Below, piece after piece: positions 34,201-44,885 of a DNA stretch of 64,000 nt. A program made the translations under genes and the position numbers. A model generated the notes under the pieces. That model had not been told where the DNA came from and made no database searches. It saw only the letters and a list, made by a program, of their open reading frames with translations. Within the stretch, counting starts at the first letter, position 1. Each line of letters starts with the position of its first letter. The DNA comes from Heligmosomoides polygyrus polygyrus (Eukaryota > Nematoda > Chromadorea > Rhabditida > Heligmosomidae), in contig OX377202.1 of the NCBI GenBank assembly GCA_947396885.1, positions 21,266,001 to 21,330,000 on the forward strand, read 5' to 3'.

Positions 34201-37200
34201 AGATGCTGGACAATATGATTCTTTTAAAGTTCTTCCAAAGCCCTTAAAAAAACGGAATAGTTATAGGTCTATAGTTGCCAAAAAATCAAAGGAGGTTTCC
34301 TGGGATGGGAAAAAAACAGAAATACCTCCATCTACCAGGAACCTCACCACTAACAAAAGAATGATTGAATATGCATTCCAGTCGAAATACAATAAGATGA
34401 AGAATTTTCCTTATAAAAAAGGTAGGTATGAAGTCCGGAGTGACAGAGAGCGAAGGAAAATTAGAAATGGCTTCTATGTGCTCTTGATAGAACCTAATAC
34501 CGCTGAACATAGATGGAGAAATGACGTTGCTCGGGCCGTCATTACTCAGACTGAAAATTGCTATAGGATCTAAGAAACTCACAAGCAGTAAACCGGTCTT
34601 ATCAGATTCCGTGTGTGCAAAATTGCCATTATCATATACAACACTAGGAAAAGTATGTCGATCCTTAATTCTGTGGCTCAAATACCGATAGAGTTTTGCC
34701 TTGTCTTTCGAAGTCACAATTTTGCGTTCCAAATAGGAATCAAACCTAAGACTCATTGTGCAATTGCTTATTTGCGTGATTAAACCCTTCCCATATTTTT
34801 CTGATGTTTACGGAACAAGCTCTTTTCCAATTCACATCCCTCTTACGAATCATTCTATCAAGATAGGTAGGCAGCCTAAATTAGACTCGATTACTCCAAG
34901 AGGGACAAATGTGTCGACAACGTGATGTATAACGCTTAAAAAGAATTCGCAGGCTGTGTGGTAACAGCCGTAGCGAAGCATTCAATCCAGTTTACGTCCA
35001 TCAAATATTTATCAATCTGAGTACAGTTAGAATGACTGGTATCCCTTCTAAAAGACAGTGAAGGGACTAGTGAAAAAGAAATTTAACCCAAACACAACGG
35101 CAGCGTGAACAGTGGTACCAACCAGAGGATCAACTTAAATTCCTGGAAAGATTATTAGAGTTACAACAAACCAGGTCAAGATAGGAGGTTGGGCTAATCA
35201 CTGATGCGGTCGCTGATGACAAATCTGTTAGGTTTATTCTTGTTTATAGGGCTCAGGGGCATTATAAACAAGAATAAACCTAACAGATTTGTCATAAACG
35301 ACCGCATCAGTAATGAGAACTTCATAGGAATCTTTCACAGACTCTTGGAAAACTAATCTTTTACGAAAATTCCTGTCTGTGCAATAGAACAACCATTCAT
35401 GTATTGCCTATCACGTCTAACAGCCTAATAAAAAGATCGCGCAGAACCCCGAAAAGACAGGAACAATTTCAATTGTATGTTTCAATCAAGATTCCGTTAT
35501 AAAAAAAAAAACCATGTCAAAGCTCCCCCTTAGAAGAATCAACCTCAGCACTTTGCCATTTTTACCAAAGAACGTACTTCTGAAGTAAGCACTTCAGATT
35601 AGAACTATTCCTACTAAGTTCACAAATCCTGTCTCCAGAAGGCTGAATTTCACTAAATGGTTTCCATAAGCGGAGAAGGCATTGGCAATAACATTTTGAG
35701 AAAACCCAGGAGAACAACTAGCTTCAATCAACACCTCATTCTCTGAATGGGAAGCTGGAAGAGGAGCGAGACTTGCATGTTGGCCATTAGGTGGAGAACT
35801 ACGTTCACGTTCTGCTCGCCTACGCTCCAACCCCTCTTTGGACAAGGAGCGACGGGTGAAAGCATACCACGAACTCTGAAATATCGCAGACGAAGAGCAT
35901 GCCGGAGCATGAGTTTAGCAAAAAGGAGGCCGGCAAGACAACCTTAATGGAACGAGATCGATTTGGGTCGAATCGACCAAAGCGGTAAATACCTACAGTA
36001 GAGCAATCGATTTAGAAAAAAGCTTCATATTTCATATGCAAAGGACTAATACTCTTTATAAATTCAACGTCACGATGTTGTCTGACACGAATCAATGTGG
36101 GCGAAACGAACGTTTAGAGTTACTGAAATGCCCCTCCACCGAACATTGGGAAATTAGAGCGAGGATGAGTTGGAGGATGTTTGGTATGCATTGCAGTACA
36201 CGACTTTCTAATGTACTGTTAAATGATCTTACTTCTGAGAAGTAGTATTGGTAGAGCCGAAAAAAAGCCAAAATCCCAACTACACATGGCGCTGCAATAT
36301 AGAACGTTCTAATTGCATTTGGCCTGCAAGCAAACATCATCAAAAACTAAAGAGATCAAAATATTGAGTTTCTCTACCTCATAATCCTCAGTAGAGAGTG
36401 CACATTGAAAATGATAATAAGTGAGTTTATAACAGTGCAGGTGATATTGGCGGAGTATTTGAATAACCATTTCAGTTCCCTTGACATTGGAATCAACGGC
36501 TGAATGCTAGTCACCACTCCATCAGCAGTGTACATCTGAAGACAAGCGATAAGATGAGAAGATATAGTTAAAAATAGTGACAAAATTGCATGTGTGAAAT
36601 GAACCTACTTGCGGCAAATGATTTATGCAGTTATTGTACAATTTGCACGATATTATGATAATATGGTTTCCGACATTCTTTCCTTCTATTTTCAAATTAT
36701 CGTCACCTCGGCCATGATTATCCTCTCAAGTTACGGCAGAGACCGCTACACTTATCGCTATATCGTATCACTGCCGAAAACCCACTAGCAACTTATATCA
36801 ATTTGTGAAGTAATGGACAGTTAGACTTAACAGATTGTCGGAGTGCGTTTCTGCAATCGTCTTGAACACAAAAAATAAAAATTCTGTTACGAAAGCTTTC
36901 CAGGAAACGTGAAAAATAACGCTGTGAAAAAGATATGAAATTGACATATACACTGAGGTGTTATCAGCTGACAACTGCATGTCGTTGTATAGACCAATAC
37001 GCATTCAAATCACCTCCGCGACATCCCATAAAAGCGGGATGTGTGGCGCTTCCAAAAGAGGTGAATAATGCCTACCTTTATCCCTCCTCCTCCCATCCTT
37101 TCTTTCTATCATTTAGAAAACTGATCTCTTATTGGAGGCACTTATTTGGTGTGCTCTAGAAGCTCCAAAATCTGTTGCATGTAGTCGGATGCAAAAAGTT

Positions 37201-37666
37201 GCGATCTAGATGAAATTTCCCCATGAGATTGCTAACTAAAGGCTCCCGCACACTTCCGCGGCAACTCCGCAGCCCTATCCTAAACCATAGGGTGTTGAAG
37301 CAGAGCTCGCGCCTGCGGCGTTTGGCGGCAACTCTTCGGCAAAATTCACCTTCACATCCAGAAAAGCCCAACTATTTATACAAACCTTTGAGCCGGTTGA
37401 AGCCACAATAAACCACTCTCTAAAGTTCGATGAGATGAGCTAATAAAGCGAAGAAAAAGATCACCCACCTCGTTCACAAGGAACGCGAATACAGTGTTCA
37501 GTATAAAGACGCAGGATTGGAAAATGATTAGGTGCTGATAATCATTGATCTGTTTGTGGTTCCTCGATATAGCGAATATTATATACCCATGAATGGAAAG
37601 AATGCAAACGTCAGCAATGAGGCTGTTAATATAGGAAACATTCTCCCAGGCGTTATCATAGAACAT
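28210..37666 (-). CDS. Seven-transmembrane chemoreceptor-like gene, six exons, 291 residues
   Basis: Minus-strand exons: 37666-37469, 36535-36378, 36323-36233, 29464-29282, 28515-28402 and 28341-28210. Every junction has GT..AG and keeps frame. Hydrophobic helices follow in order: INSLIADVCILSIHGYIIF, HLIIFQSCVFILNTVFAFL, NITCTVINSLIIIFNVHSLL, FYIAAPCVVGILAFF, VFIAGIIEVAFLPVGALSTS, MLLQFLLQLLLTVLSSTLLF and LWYPFCVAILIRWAA. The basic loop after TM5 (FRMSPTVRRLHKKM) and the Q at the start of TM6 resemble nematode Str/Srh-type receptors. Length and seven helices fit that class, but I cannot name the family. Intron 3 (29465-36232) is 6.8 kb and full of transposon debris. The alternative is two partial genes joined by chance. 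Confidence 0.68.
29520..31250. repeat. Tandem pair of a ~850-bp degenerate repeat in the receptor intron
   Basis: 29565-29640 and 30310-30390 are inverted copies (ACTTTTGAAATCAAA.CGAACTCTTCCAAATC). 31130-31250 repeats the right-hand form. Between them, 29830-29910 and 30655-30735 match (AAAGCGCA..GCGCCGTG.A.TCGA). The words TTTGAAATCAAA and CCAATTTGAT recur throughout, and again at 42770-42850. No coding part is seen. Confidence 0.6.
31800..32680 (+). pseudogene. Decayed mariner in the receptor intron
   Basis: Mariner blocks are readable on the plus strand across many breaks: an RTIR.W...FRSGDESLEDEDRG block, STISRHLNAIGK, VTCNEK (the catalytic D has become N), KTIVTL, EKQPALVNRRGPILLHGNACR (the second catalytic D has also become N) and YGL-like remains. 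Both catalytic changes plus stops make it long dead. It is a different copy from those at 2.6 and 6.2 kb. Confidence 0.75.
33380..35900 (-). pseudogene. CR1/jockey-like LINE relic in the receptor intron
   Basis: Minus-strand pieces run from about 35900 (ORF1/endonuclease remains with a WCNSNNL-like block near 35150) to 34756-34286 (pre-RT and fingers, RDRHTFPSVVYDNG then PDFIPTFFIRK). Next is 34099-33854 (IRNFLADRTYQVRL and SQGGVLSPLLF, RT motif B), and then 33682-33380 (DNRLCFDRQIRSIFTKAFTR..LINANKTCVGPIVE), the C-terminal domain typical of CR1/jockey elements. Motif A is not recognisable. It lies on the same strand as the receptor gene. Confidence 0.7.
35200..35313. repeat. Inverted repeat with a perfect 32-bp stem
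   Basis: 35217-35248 is the exact complement of 35263-35294 around a 14-nt loop. A further pair, CACTGATGCGGTCG and CGACCGCATCAGT, extends it outward after a short bulge. It lies inside the LINE relic. A perfect stem in decayed sequence means it formed later than the LINE. Confidence 0.85.
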
Positions 37667-38209
37667 GTCAGCGCGCTATGCTGCGCTGCCTAGAAATTAA
37701 AACTCAATCCATTTGTCAGGACAGTGCCTACTGCGCTGAACTGCCTGTCTGTGCATAGAATAAAATCATACTTCAAATTCACCGAAAGAGCGATAATTAC
37801 GGAAGTATGACAGTATTACATTAAGTGCTGCGTTAAGCAGACAGTGCAGCAGGTGGCAATGCGTTATTTAATAATATGGTGACATTTTAAGTGGCTATAG
37901 AGTAGCTGTTGATTAAGAACGAAAGCCGCAAGCACTCTATACAACACGTGCACCAAACAGCATTAGACCCGTAGTACACCAAACAGCATTATAGCCGTAG
38001 CCCCCTCTCATAAACATTCGTCGCTAGTTCTACACTTTGATGGAACTCTTCACATGCTACCTGTTGAAGTGCATGTTTCCAGAGCAGTAGAAGGCCGCAA
38101 CTCCTGTGCCAGAACACACTCCTGTACGAGAAAAGAGACGTCTACGACATCGACCTGCCGACTGTAGAGTTAATGGCTGCTCTTCGGATTCCAAGTATGT
38201 ACAGGTGAT
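37667..38209. other. Upstream flank of the receptor gene
   Basis: No gene recognised. 37945-38000 has a twofold CACCAAACAGCATTA repeat. The promoter of the receptor gene would be expected here, but I see no identifiable element. Confidence 0.4.
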
Positions 38210-38350
38210 TCTGACAAGGGAACTGTTTCCAAACACCAGAACGGCAAGAAATAATACTATAGGAAGAATTTACGCCTTCTTCTAAGAATATACTTAGAAA
38301 ATATGTTTTATTTTTTCTAAATTGCTAAGCCAAGCGAGTAACAGGTTTCC
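38210..38350 (+). repeat. Truncated relative of the 15.7-kb inverted arms
   Basis: It shares GGGAACTGTTT..CAGAACGGCAAGAA and ACTATAGGAAGAAT with 15693-15760, in the same order. The tRNA-like boxes are not preserved. Confidence 0.5.
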
Positions 38351-38468
38351 CTACTTGTGAAGCATAACGATCGATTTCCTTCGTGGTCAAGAATTAGTCC
38401 AATTTGGCAGTAGAACTTCACGAGCCACGTAGGTATGTATAACGTAAACGAGGAGAATTCACGGTTCA

Positions 38469-38514
38469 ACTAGAAGTTGATAAACTAGGAGCCCTAGAAG
38501 TTGATAAACTAGGA
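38469..38514. repeat. 22-bp tandem duplication
   Basis: CTAGAAGTTGATAAACTAGGAG occurs twice in a row, separated by CC. Confidence 0.85.
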
Positions 38515-38629
38515 GAGCTCTGGCGGTTTATGACGATCGCTCCGCGACCGTCGCTCGTCGCTGTGAACTGCACTGCGAATCGCGGGACTATGTTTCTCTT
38601 CCACCACTCGGAGGTATAAGGCTCCACGA

Positions 38630-38720
38630 CATAAGTGCAACGCGACGTCGCGGCGCTGAGACGCGGACGGGCGCTCGGTGACGCTCGGTCAGCCGCGGAG
38701 CACGAAGCGTTGCCAGTGTT
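38630..38720. repeat. GC-rich dispersed repeat G, copy 1
   Basis: AACGCGACGTCGCGGCGCTGA.ACGCGGACG.GCGCTCGGTGACGC and GCCGCGGAGCAC recur inverted at 61940-62010. The short GC-rich minus-strand open frame here is not supported as a gene. Confidence 0.65.
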
Positions 38721-39384
38721 GAAGCAGCACTTGAACTATGACAAGTGTGTTGGAGAAAGGTGACGGTAAAGTGTGGAGCAAAGGTAGAATTAAGAGAAAA
38801 GCTATGGGTTAGTGTGCCCTTGAGCTGCCTCTGAATCCTAGCAAAAGCCTCAGGCCTCAACAATCACTGAAAACTTCTAACGCTTGATAACAAGGGCAAC
38901 TGTTCAAAGAAAGTTTGTGAAAAATTTTAGGAATTTACAAGTACTTGCTTCAGAAACTTCTGCCTTATAATCTCGGCCCAGTTTTGGTCTCGAATTCTCC
39001 TCACCAGGTCCTTAGACGTTTCCCTTTACTCATTTGAAATAGATTGAGCCTCATTCTATCCGCGTTTTGGTAACAAACGTTCCCACTTTAAGAAGGAATC
39101 TTCAAGAAGGTCGTGAGCTTACAAATAATAGGCAATATCTCGTAAGTTCACGCGCGATAGGCATATATGGAGATATAATAGCTAGCTTCCCTAGGATTCT
39201 ATGCACTCTAATTTGCTACCGGTTAACAATACATTAGTACGAGCGTGGTACGCATGGAATTGGGCATAGAATTCCGTTCCAGGAGACATCAGACGTGTCT
39301 AACTAAACTACTTTCCCCATCTACGCGAAAAACAGTCGTTGACACACACTTCCGCGCTCTAGCGCGAGTCACAAGCCGCCTTGT

Positions 39385-39520
39385 CAGAAATGGTACTAGC
39401 CGTTCCTGTCGGAAGCAGTCGGACCGCGACAACTCGTCCAATTTTGTCACGCACCGCGCGTGACGCCATGGAGGGTTTGCGCGGCGTAGGAGTTATGTCT
39501 GCCCCCGGAGGTAAGGGCGA
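39385..39520. repeat. GC-rich dispersed repeat H, copy 1
   Basis: It shares GGACCGCGACAACTCGT, a hairpin of CGCACxGCGCGTGACG type and GGAGTTATGTCTGCCCCC with the complement of 61490-61630. The sequence 38721-39384 before it holds nothing I recognise. Confidence 0.7.
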
Positions 39521-40786
39521 CAATTCAAGCGACAACCGCCAGAAAAAGTCGAGTCCCTTGTGAAAATATCGTACTCTTGAATGCATCAGTGACAACTGCT
39601 TGTTCTGTTCTCGAGCCTCCGCGCTAATCTACCAAAAGCCTTACAGCTGGGATCCAGTTTTAAGGTCCTTTTCTTTGAAGCAACTCCTTGGTGAATTTCG
39701 AAACTCAGCCCTAGCAACTTGGACTAATTTTCAGTCACACTTAGTTAAAATAATAACTGCCTCTGTCGTGACTTTCGTCTCGACTCTTAAAGGACGCAGA
39801 GTCTCTGCGCCCTCCTGGTCCCGCAGCGCACGCCTGTCGAATACGCAGCCTCGATTCGCTGCGACGGAGAATGAACGCGCGCACGGGCCTCATTCTTCGC
39901 CTGCTGCCGCCGCCCCGGACGGTCGCGTCCGGTCGTTCTCTCTCGTCAACATCCGCTGGACGTCGCAGAAGCCGGAGTGAGCCGATTCCATCGCAGCACC
40001 GAGGAGCGCAGAGCCGAGCTGGAGGAGGATCTGCCCTGGCATGGACGCCAGGAGGAGGTAACCGCAGGAGCGAGGCGAGGAGCACCGCCTCGTGGGCACA
40101 CGCCCCAGGCAGGACCTCGCCGGACCCTAGCGGGCTGCTGTTAGGGATTCCTCTAGTAAGCTAGGCGGGTGGCTGCGTGACTCGTAGTCATGTATGTGCT
40201 TTATGAGGTAGTACTGTGTAGATAGTAAACCTGTATGTCTATCTCATGTCTGAGGGAGTTGCGGAAAGGCGGGTGAATTCCAATATCTTTATTGATCGCA
40301 ACACTACGGGAGAAGGGCAAGGCGCAGAGACGTGCGGGGAAGTTGGCGCAGAGTCGTGGTGCGCACGGGAAGCTAAAGTCCATCGCAGCACCGACCCAGT
40401 GGTACGGCTGGGGCAGCAGGGCCCATGTAGTTGGGATCCGCGTGGCTGGAAAGGGAAGAGCATTAGCGTGCCGTAAGACCCCGCCGGTCTGCCACACACG
40501 TAGCCTCGGGTCTGGACCACCGTTACCGATGCCGGTGGCGGACAGCCCAGGGCACGACAGCCCCCATAGAAAATACAGCAGTAGGAAGACGACATCATTT
40601 CGCTTTCATTCGAGGTTTTGCATAGAGAAGTAAACGTTCAATCTTCATAGGATAATACGGAATCAAAGGTTACGCCGGGGCGGGGGGGGGGGGGAGGCCC
40701 AACCATCCTTTCAATGTTGTAACCCTTCTGCTACGATTCCGCACATAAAAATACGATTTTCTTTTTCTCTTAAAGCTCTTCTTCAG
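39521..40786. other. GC-rich stretch with overlapping open frames, no confident gene
   Basis: 39740-40170 has open frames of 97-126 codons on both strands, rich in Arg, Pro and Ala, which is expected of GC-rich sequence. 40239-40640 likewise. A G run of about 14 at 40684 is a possible assembly weak point. I support none as coding. Confidence 0.4.
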
Positions 40787-40912
40787 GTGCATCTTCATGG
40801 AAACTACAGATTTCACAAAACTTCTAAGGGCAAGAACATCGCCAAACTACTCTACGAGGATATCATTGAGGAATACAAACTTAAAAGAGTAGCGTTTGGA
40901 TTCAACGCTTAA
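40787..40912 (+). CDS. Candidate terminal exon, unknown gene
   Basis: It follows a strong acceptor (CTCTTCTTCAG). One frame is open for 41 codons and ends at TAA 40910-40912. It contains NYRFHKTSKGKNIAKLLYED and then KLKRVAFGFNA, with codon and residue use more protein-like than the flanks. I recognise no family and could not find the exon before it. Confidence 0.35.
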   Translation: MHLHGNYRFHKTSKGKNIAKLLYEDIIEEYKLKRVAFGFNA

Positions 40913-40944
40913 CCATTGCTCGTAAGTGAAACAATCTTTTTGAT

Positions 40945-40975
40945 CGCAACAAAACATCCTGTAACAGCATATAGC
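40945..40975 (+). repeat. Solo tail of SINE family B
   Basis: TTTTTGATCGCAACAAAACA followed by TCCTGTAACA, the same 3' sequence that ends the complete copy at 41130-41245. Confidence 0.65.
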
Positions 40976-41129
40976 CTCTCTATCAGCCGCTCCAGGCTTA
41001 AGCAAATGTGTTAGAACATTGTTACTAGTAAGGTCTTCAGCTTAACCTGTTCCATACTGATATCAGCGGCCGGCCCATCCCGTATCACGGGTGAGTGCTG
41101 ATGGACCTCGAGGATATCGCGGATGTTAC

Positions 41130-41245
41130 GTGCGGTCAAACAGCGCCGGTGGTGTACGGCGAACATCGCTGCCCGGAAAGCAGAAGACGCGGGTTCGAGT
41201 CCCGCCTGGCACAAGAGTTTTGATCGCAACAAAACATCCTGTAAC
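41130..41245 (+). repeat. tRNA-derived SINE family B, copy 1
   Basis: It contains CGCGGGTTCGAGTCCCGCC, a perfect tRNA T-arm/B box, about 45 bp after a weak A-box region (GGTGGTGTACGGCG). It ends in GTTTTGATCGCAACAAAACATCC. The copy at 62944-63060 has the same layout and tail. The head does not fold to a full tRNA. Confidence 0.7.
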
Positions 41246-41379
41246 AACGTACTTGCTTCTCTCGTCCCCTTCCTCTCGGCGTGTCCACCCCAACCCCTAT
41301 CAAGTTAAAGATATCTGAGCGAGTTGCGGATCGAGCACACCTCGCTGCCTCTGCTGCGGCAGCAACGGATAGTATCGAT

Positions 41380-43530
41380 AAGGGGTGTGCGTAAATACGA
41401 TATACGATTTACGATTTTACGATATACGGCGATTTTTGGCAATTTTTTTACAATTACATTTTGGGTCGTAAATCGTAAATTTTCGTAAATGGAATCCTTA
41501 ATCTAACTCCAAGAATGCCCTGGTTATGGAGATGTGTCCACTTTAAAAGTCCCGCTCGTTCCCTCTATTCGTTTTTGTGTTTATGTTCTGATGTTGCACC
41601 ATGACAGAAGACAACGCAACTATTTGCTCTCTTTGCCTAACGGACCTTTACAACCCTCTAACATTGTGAGGGTGTCATTTGCTACCAGAACTGTTATAAA
41701 GAATAAGAAAGGACAGTAAATTCATAATTAAAAGTAGGCTCACTGGGAGATTGGACTGCTCCTTTCCCAGCAAGGTACATATTCCTACTGTCGAAGAACG
41801 TTCCATTCCAATCCACAGAAAGATATTCGAGGTTATATTGTAGCGAGAGAGATGACTATTCGCTAATTCCAATCCTATCACGGAACTATGTAACAGCTGG
41901 TTAGTCTCTTAATAAACGATTCATGCTGACACCTCCGACCACGAGTGAGGCAAGACGTGATGGAATATACTTCTGTTTGAAGGTGGATGTAAACATTGAC
42001 TAGAATCATATGGGAAGATAAACCACTGATGTTTCCATGGATTAACATTGTACGCCATATTATGGATCAAATGGATATTCAAAGTGTTGTGAAAGTAAAT
42101 CTTGAACTTATTCGAAGAAAGAGTCAAAGTACTTCTGGTATCCCCTACAGAATTGCAAAGGGTAGCCGAGCGAATGCATACAATTATTCTACATTACATA
42201 GTGTAGAATTTTAGTCTTCGAAGGCGCTGTTATTTCTTTTTTACGACAATACATCCACCTTTGCTCGCCTCCATATTCTGGTAAGGAAATAACTTCATGA
42301 TGTAGGCAATTTAAAAACAGATGCACCAGTCGAGCCACACCCCAAAGTGTCTTCACCAAGTCTGTGCTCCTCCACGTCAGAAGAGTAGAACACAGAACGT
42401 AGCAGTATTATTCTTTGTTTTCTTCATTAACAGTATGCCTCGTTTCTTTTTTAGTATTAGTGAAACTTTTTGTAAGATGACTCCCCCCAAGTATCATAGC
42501 GCCGAAGTCTGATATTGTCAGTAGATGCTTCAGAATATGTGAGTACCTTTATTACGAAGTTTTAAAGTTTTTTAATCGCTCTACAGTGAACAGAGGTCGG
42601 AACTCGGGTATCGCGCGGTGGATAAGGTTGCTAACCACAAGTACTTTCTCATAATGCATTCTATGTTTAACTATCTTCATGTGATGATTTATATACCGTT
42701 TTTCTTCAACACATTAAAAATGGGAAACAAACGAAAAACCATTTCACACTATAACCGCTGCCTTCCCAACAAACTTGGATTTTTCAAAAGTCAAACGGGA
42801 TCCTTTCCAAATCAGATTGGATGCTTACGGAATCAAATTGGAGACGCGCTAAAAAGGTTACACACTGCGCTTTCCATTCAAAGGCTACTACAGAGGATGC
42901 CCAAGAAGTATGATCATGTTGTTTCGATGGTTTTCTTTTCTGTTTCGATCGCAAGTTTTCTATCCAACTGGCGATGCTCCTGGACGAATTTCAAAATGTA
43001 AAAAGCGGACGCATTTCGTGGCGTCGTATAGTGGCTGCTTTCGTCGAGCTAGTCAGGGAATTTCTTGAAAATTTTGGGTCTTTATAGTGACTTTCTATTG
43101 TTTTTGCCAAGTCCTAGATTTATGCACAAGACAAAGAATTGCTAGGAGTTTGGGAATTCTATAGTCTTTTAAACGACGTAAGCTTTTTTGAAGGGCAGTG
43201 CATTGGTGAAGATAAAGTATTTGAATCAACACTTCATCGGCCTTCTTAGAAGGTATATGAAGCTGATATGAAAGATGTCCGACTAAAACGAAAATAAAGT
43301 TGGTTGGCAAGAAAACTGTCCAGCTTCCGCTGAAAATAACGCAACAAATATATTTATATTGGATCAGCTTAAATAAGATTAGCAAGGAAAACCCCAAAAA
43401 TTTAATTGTAATGCTTTGCACGTCAGGACATTCTTACGATTTACGGTTTACGATTTACGATTTACGACGTTTTTTCGTAATTGCGATTTGCGATTTACGA
43501 AATTTCATATTTCATTTACGCGCACCCCTG
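41380..43530. mobile_element. hAT-like non-autonomous element with 8-bp target duplication
   Basis: GTATCGAT stands directly outside both ends (41372-41379 and 43531-43538). The right end read inward is CAGGGGTGCGCGTAAAT and the left is AAGGGGTGTGCGTAAAT, matching the CAGGGGTG ends of hAT transposons. Both subterminal regions are packed with TTTACGA/TCGTAAA words in opposed orientation. The 2151-bp interior has no transposase. It holds debris including the repeat shared with 13750-13850 and the AAATCAAATTGG words seen in the receptor intron. Confidence 0.88.
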
Positions 43531-43580
43531 GTATCGATCCGCATCTTTTGCTGCGCAGCAAGGGCAGCGCCGCACCCGTG

Positions 43581-43634
43581 AGCACGAATTGGCCACATGC
43601 ACACTTTGCAGCGGGCATACGGCCAACTCGTGCT
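43581..43634. repeat. 14-bp inverted repeat
   Basis: AGCACGAATTGGCC pairs with GGCCAACTCGTGCT (one G-T) around a 26-nt loop, just outside the hAT element. 43635-43928 beyond it shows no gene. Confidence 0.75.
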
Positions 43635-44084
43635 GAATGTGGGAGGAGCTAGTCTCCGTCCACACTCCACTGTGGAAGCAGCCGCACGCAGAAGGAATGA
43701 GGAATGTCCGAGTCATGCTGCGGTAGCGGGCCTTTTTAGGCAAGAGCACGTGCGGTGAAGTGCAACGTCCACACTACTTAAAAAGCGCGCGCTGCTGTTT
43801 ACTGCGCGCATCCTTTACGAAAGCAGTGTGCACCCTGTTTTGTTGCTCAAGCCGGGTTTGCTGCCACAGCAAAGTGTGCTCGACCCTTAAAGATTGCTCA
43901 CAAGCAGCAACGGGTCAGTATTATTAGAGTGTACCATAATTTTCTGGGTCATTTGAACCATGAGTGTTTGGCGCGTTGCAACTTCTTTATACAAGATCCG
44001 GACGGGATGTTCTCTTGTTACAACAAGGTGATTCGAATATATTTCGCAAGAGTGTATCGATTACCTCTATTGGCTTACCGCCCG

Positions 44085-44757
44085 GCACTTTGGCATTTTC
44101 TTGAAAAAGAAACTGACGACTGCCGAAGTCGCGACCTGTTTCTTCATCACTTTCGCTCTGGACTGTCTGCGTACGCTGCTCACAAAGCTATCGTTGTATT
44201 GTTAGGATCAGACGTCTGTTGCAAGTCAACGTTTGCAATCGGTTGCATCGTTTCCCAAAAGGAATGCGGCATTACAGAGGAGAAGTATAGCGGAAGACCG
44301 ATCGGACCGTAGTCGTGCACTTCTCGCTTTTACCAGATGAACAGACGATTACAACAGACCTACTCATTGAAGCTGGAAATGAAGAGTAGGCTGCTTGAGA
44401 GAAATATCCGAGGTTCGGTACTATTCTTGTGTTAAAGGATAATGCACGACCGCATCGAGGGAAACAAACGCAGGAGACACTGAGGAAGGACTCTATCGAA
44501 ATTGTGGCACATCCTGCGTATTCACCAGATATCAGCCCTTCTTACATTGCAGCATTCGGGAATCTTGCTCACTTTGAACAAACAGTCTCAAGAAGTGCAG
44601 TGGGCAATCGACGAATGGATCGGCAGCAGGCCAACTTGTTTCTGGGAAAACGCAATAAAGGTTATCTATTGCGATACAAGCATTAATTGCGGGCACAAAT
44701 ACTGCTCGACAAGTGTTGAAGACTCCAACTTCCTAATAACCAAGCTATGGGGGTAAG
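44085..44757 (+). pseudogene. Internally deleted mariner relic
   Basis: The N-terminal part reads FRSGLSAYAAHKAIVVLLG and a KST..W-like block ending KYSGRP, the mariner DNA-binding region. After a gap that removes the first catalytic Asp block comes LKDNARPHRGKQTQETL with the second Asp, HPAYSPDISP in place of the third-Asp block, and, in another frame, EVQWAIDEWIGSRPTCFWEN and a C-terminal GHKY. It is a different mariner subfamily from the copy at 6.2 kb. Confidence 0.72.
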
Positions 44758-44885
44758 CATCAGATCATCATTCTCGACCTGAGTCGAGTCGTGAGCGGAC
44801 GACACTATCTGGCTCTTCGTGGATTTTCCGACACTTCACTGCTGTTCAACTACATTGTCGGTATTTCTGCACACTCCTCTTCATT

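Noticed and set aside
39741..40164. Long overlapping GC-rich open frames on both strands
   Set aside because: Open on both strands at once because of high GC; Arg/Pro/Ala composition, no motif, no splice logic.
41125..41215. A possible tRNA gene with a perfect B box
   Set aside because: The 5' half has no good A box or cloverleaf, and the same unit with the same tail occurs at 62.9 kb, so it is a SINE.
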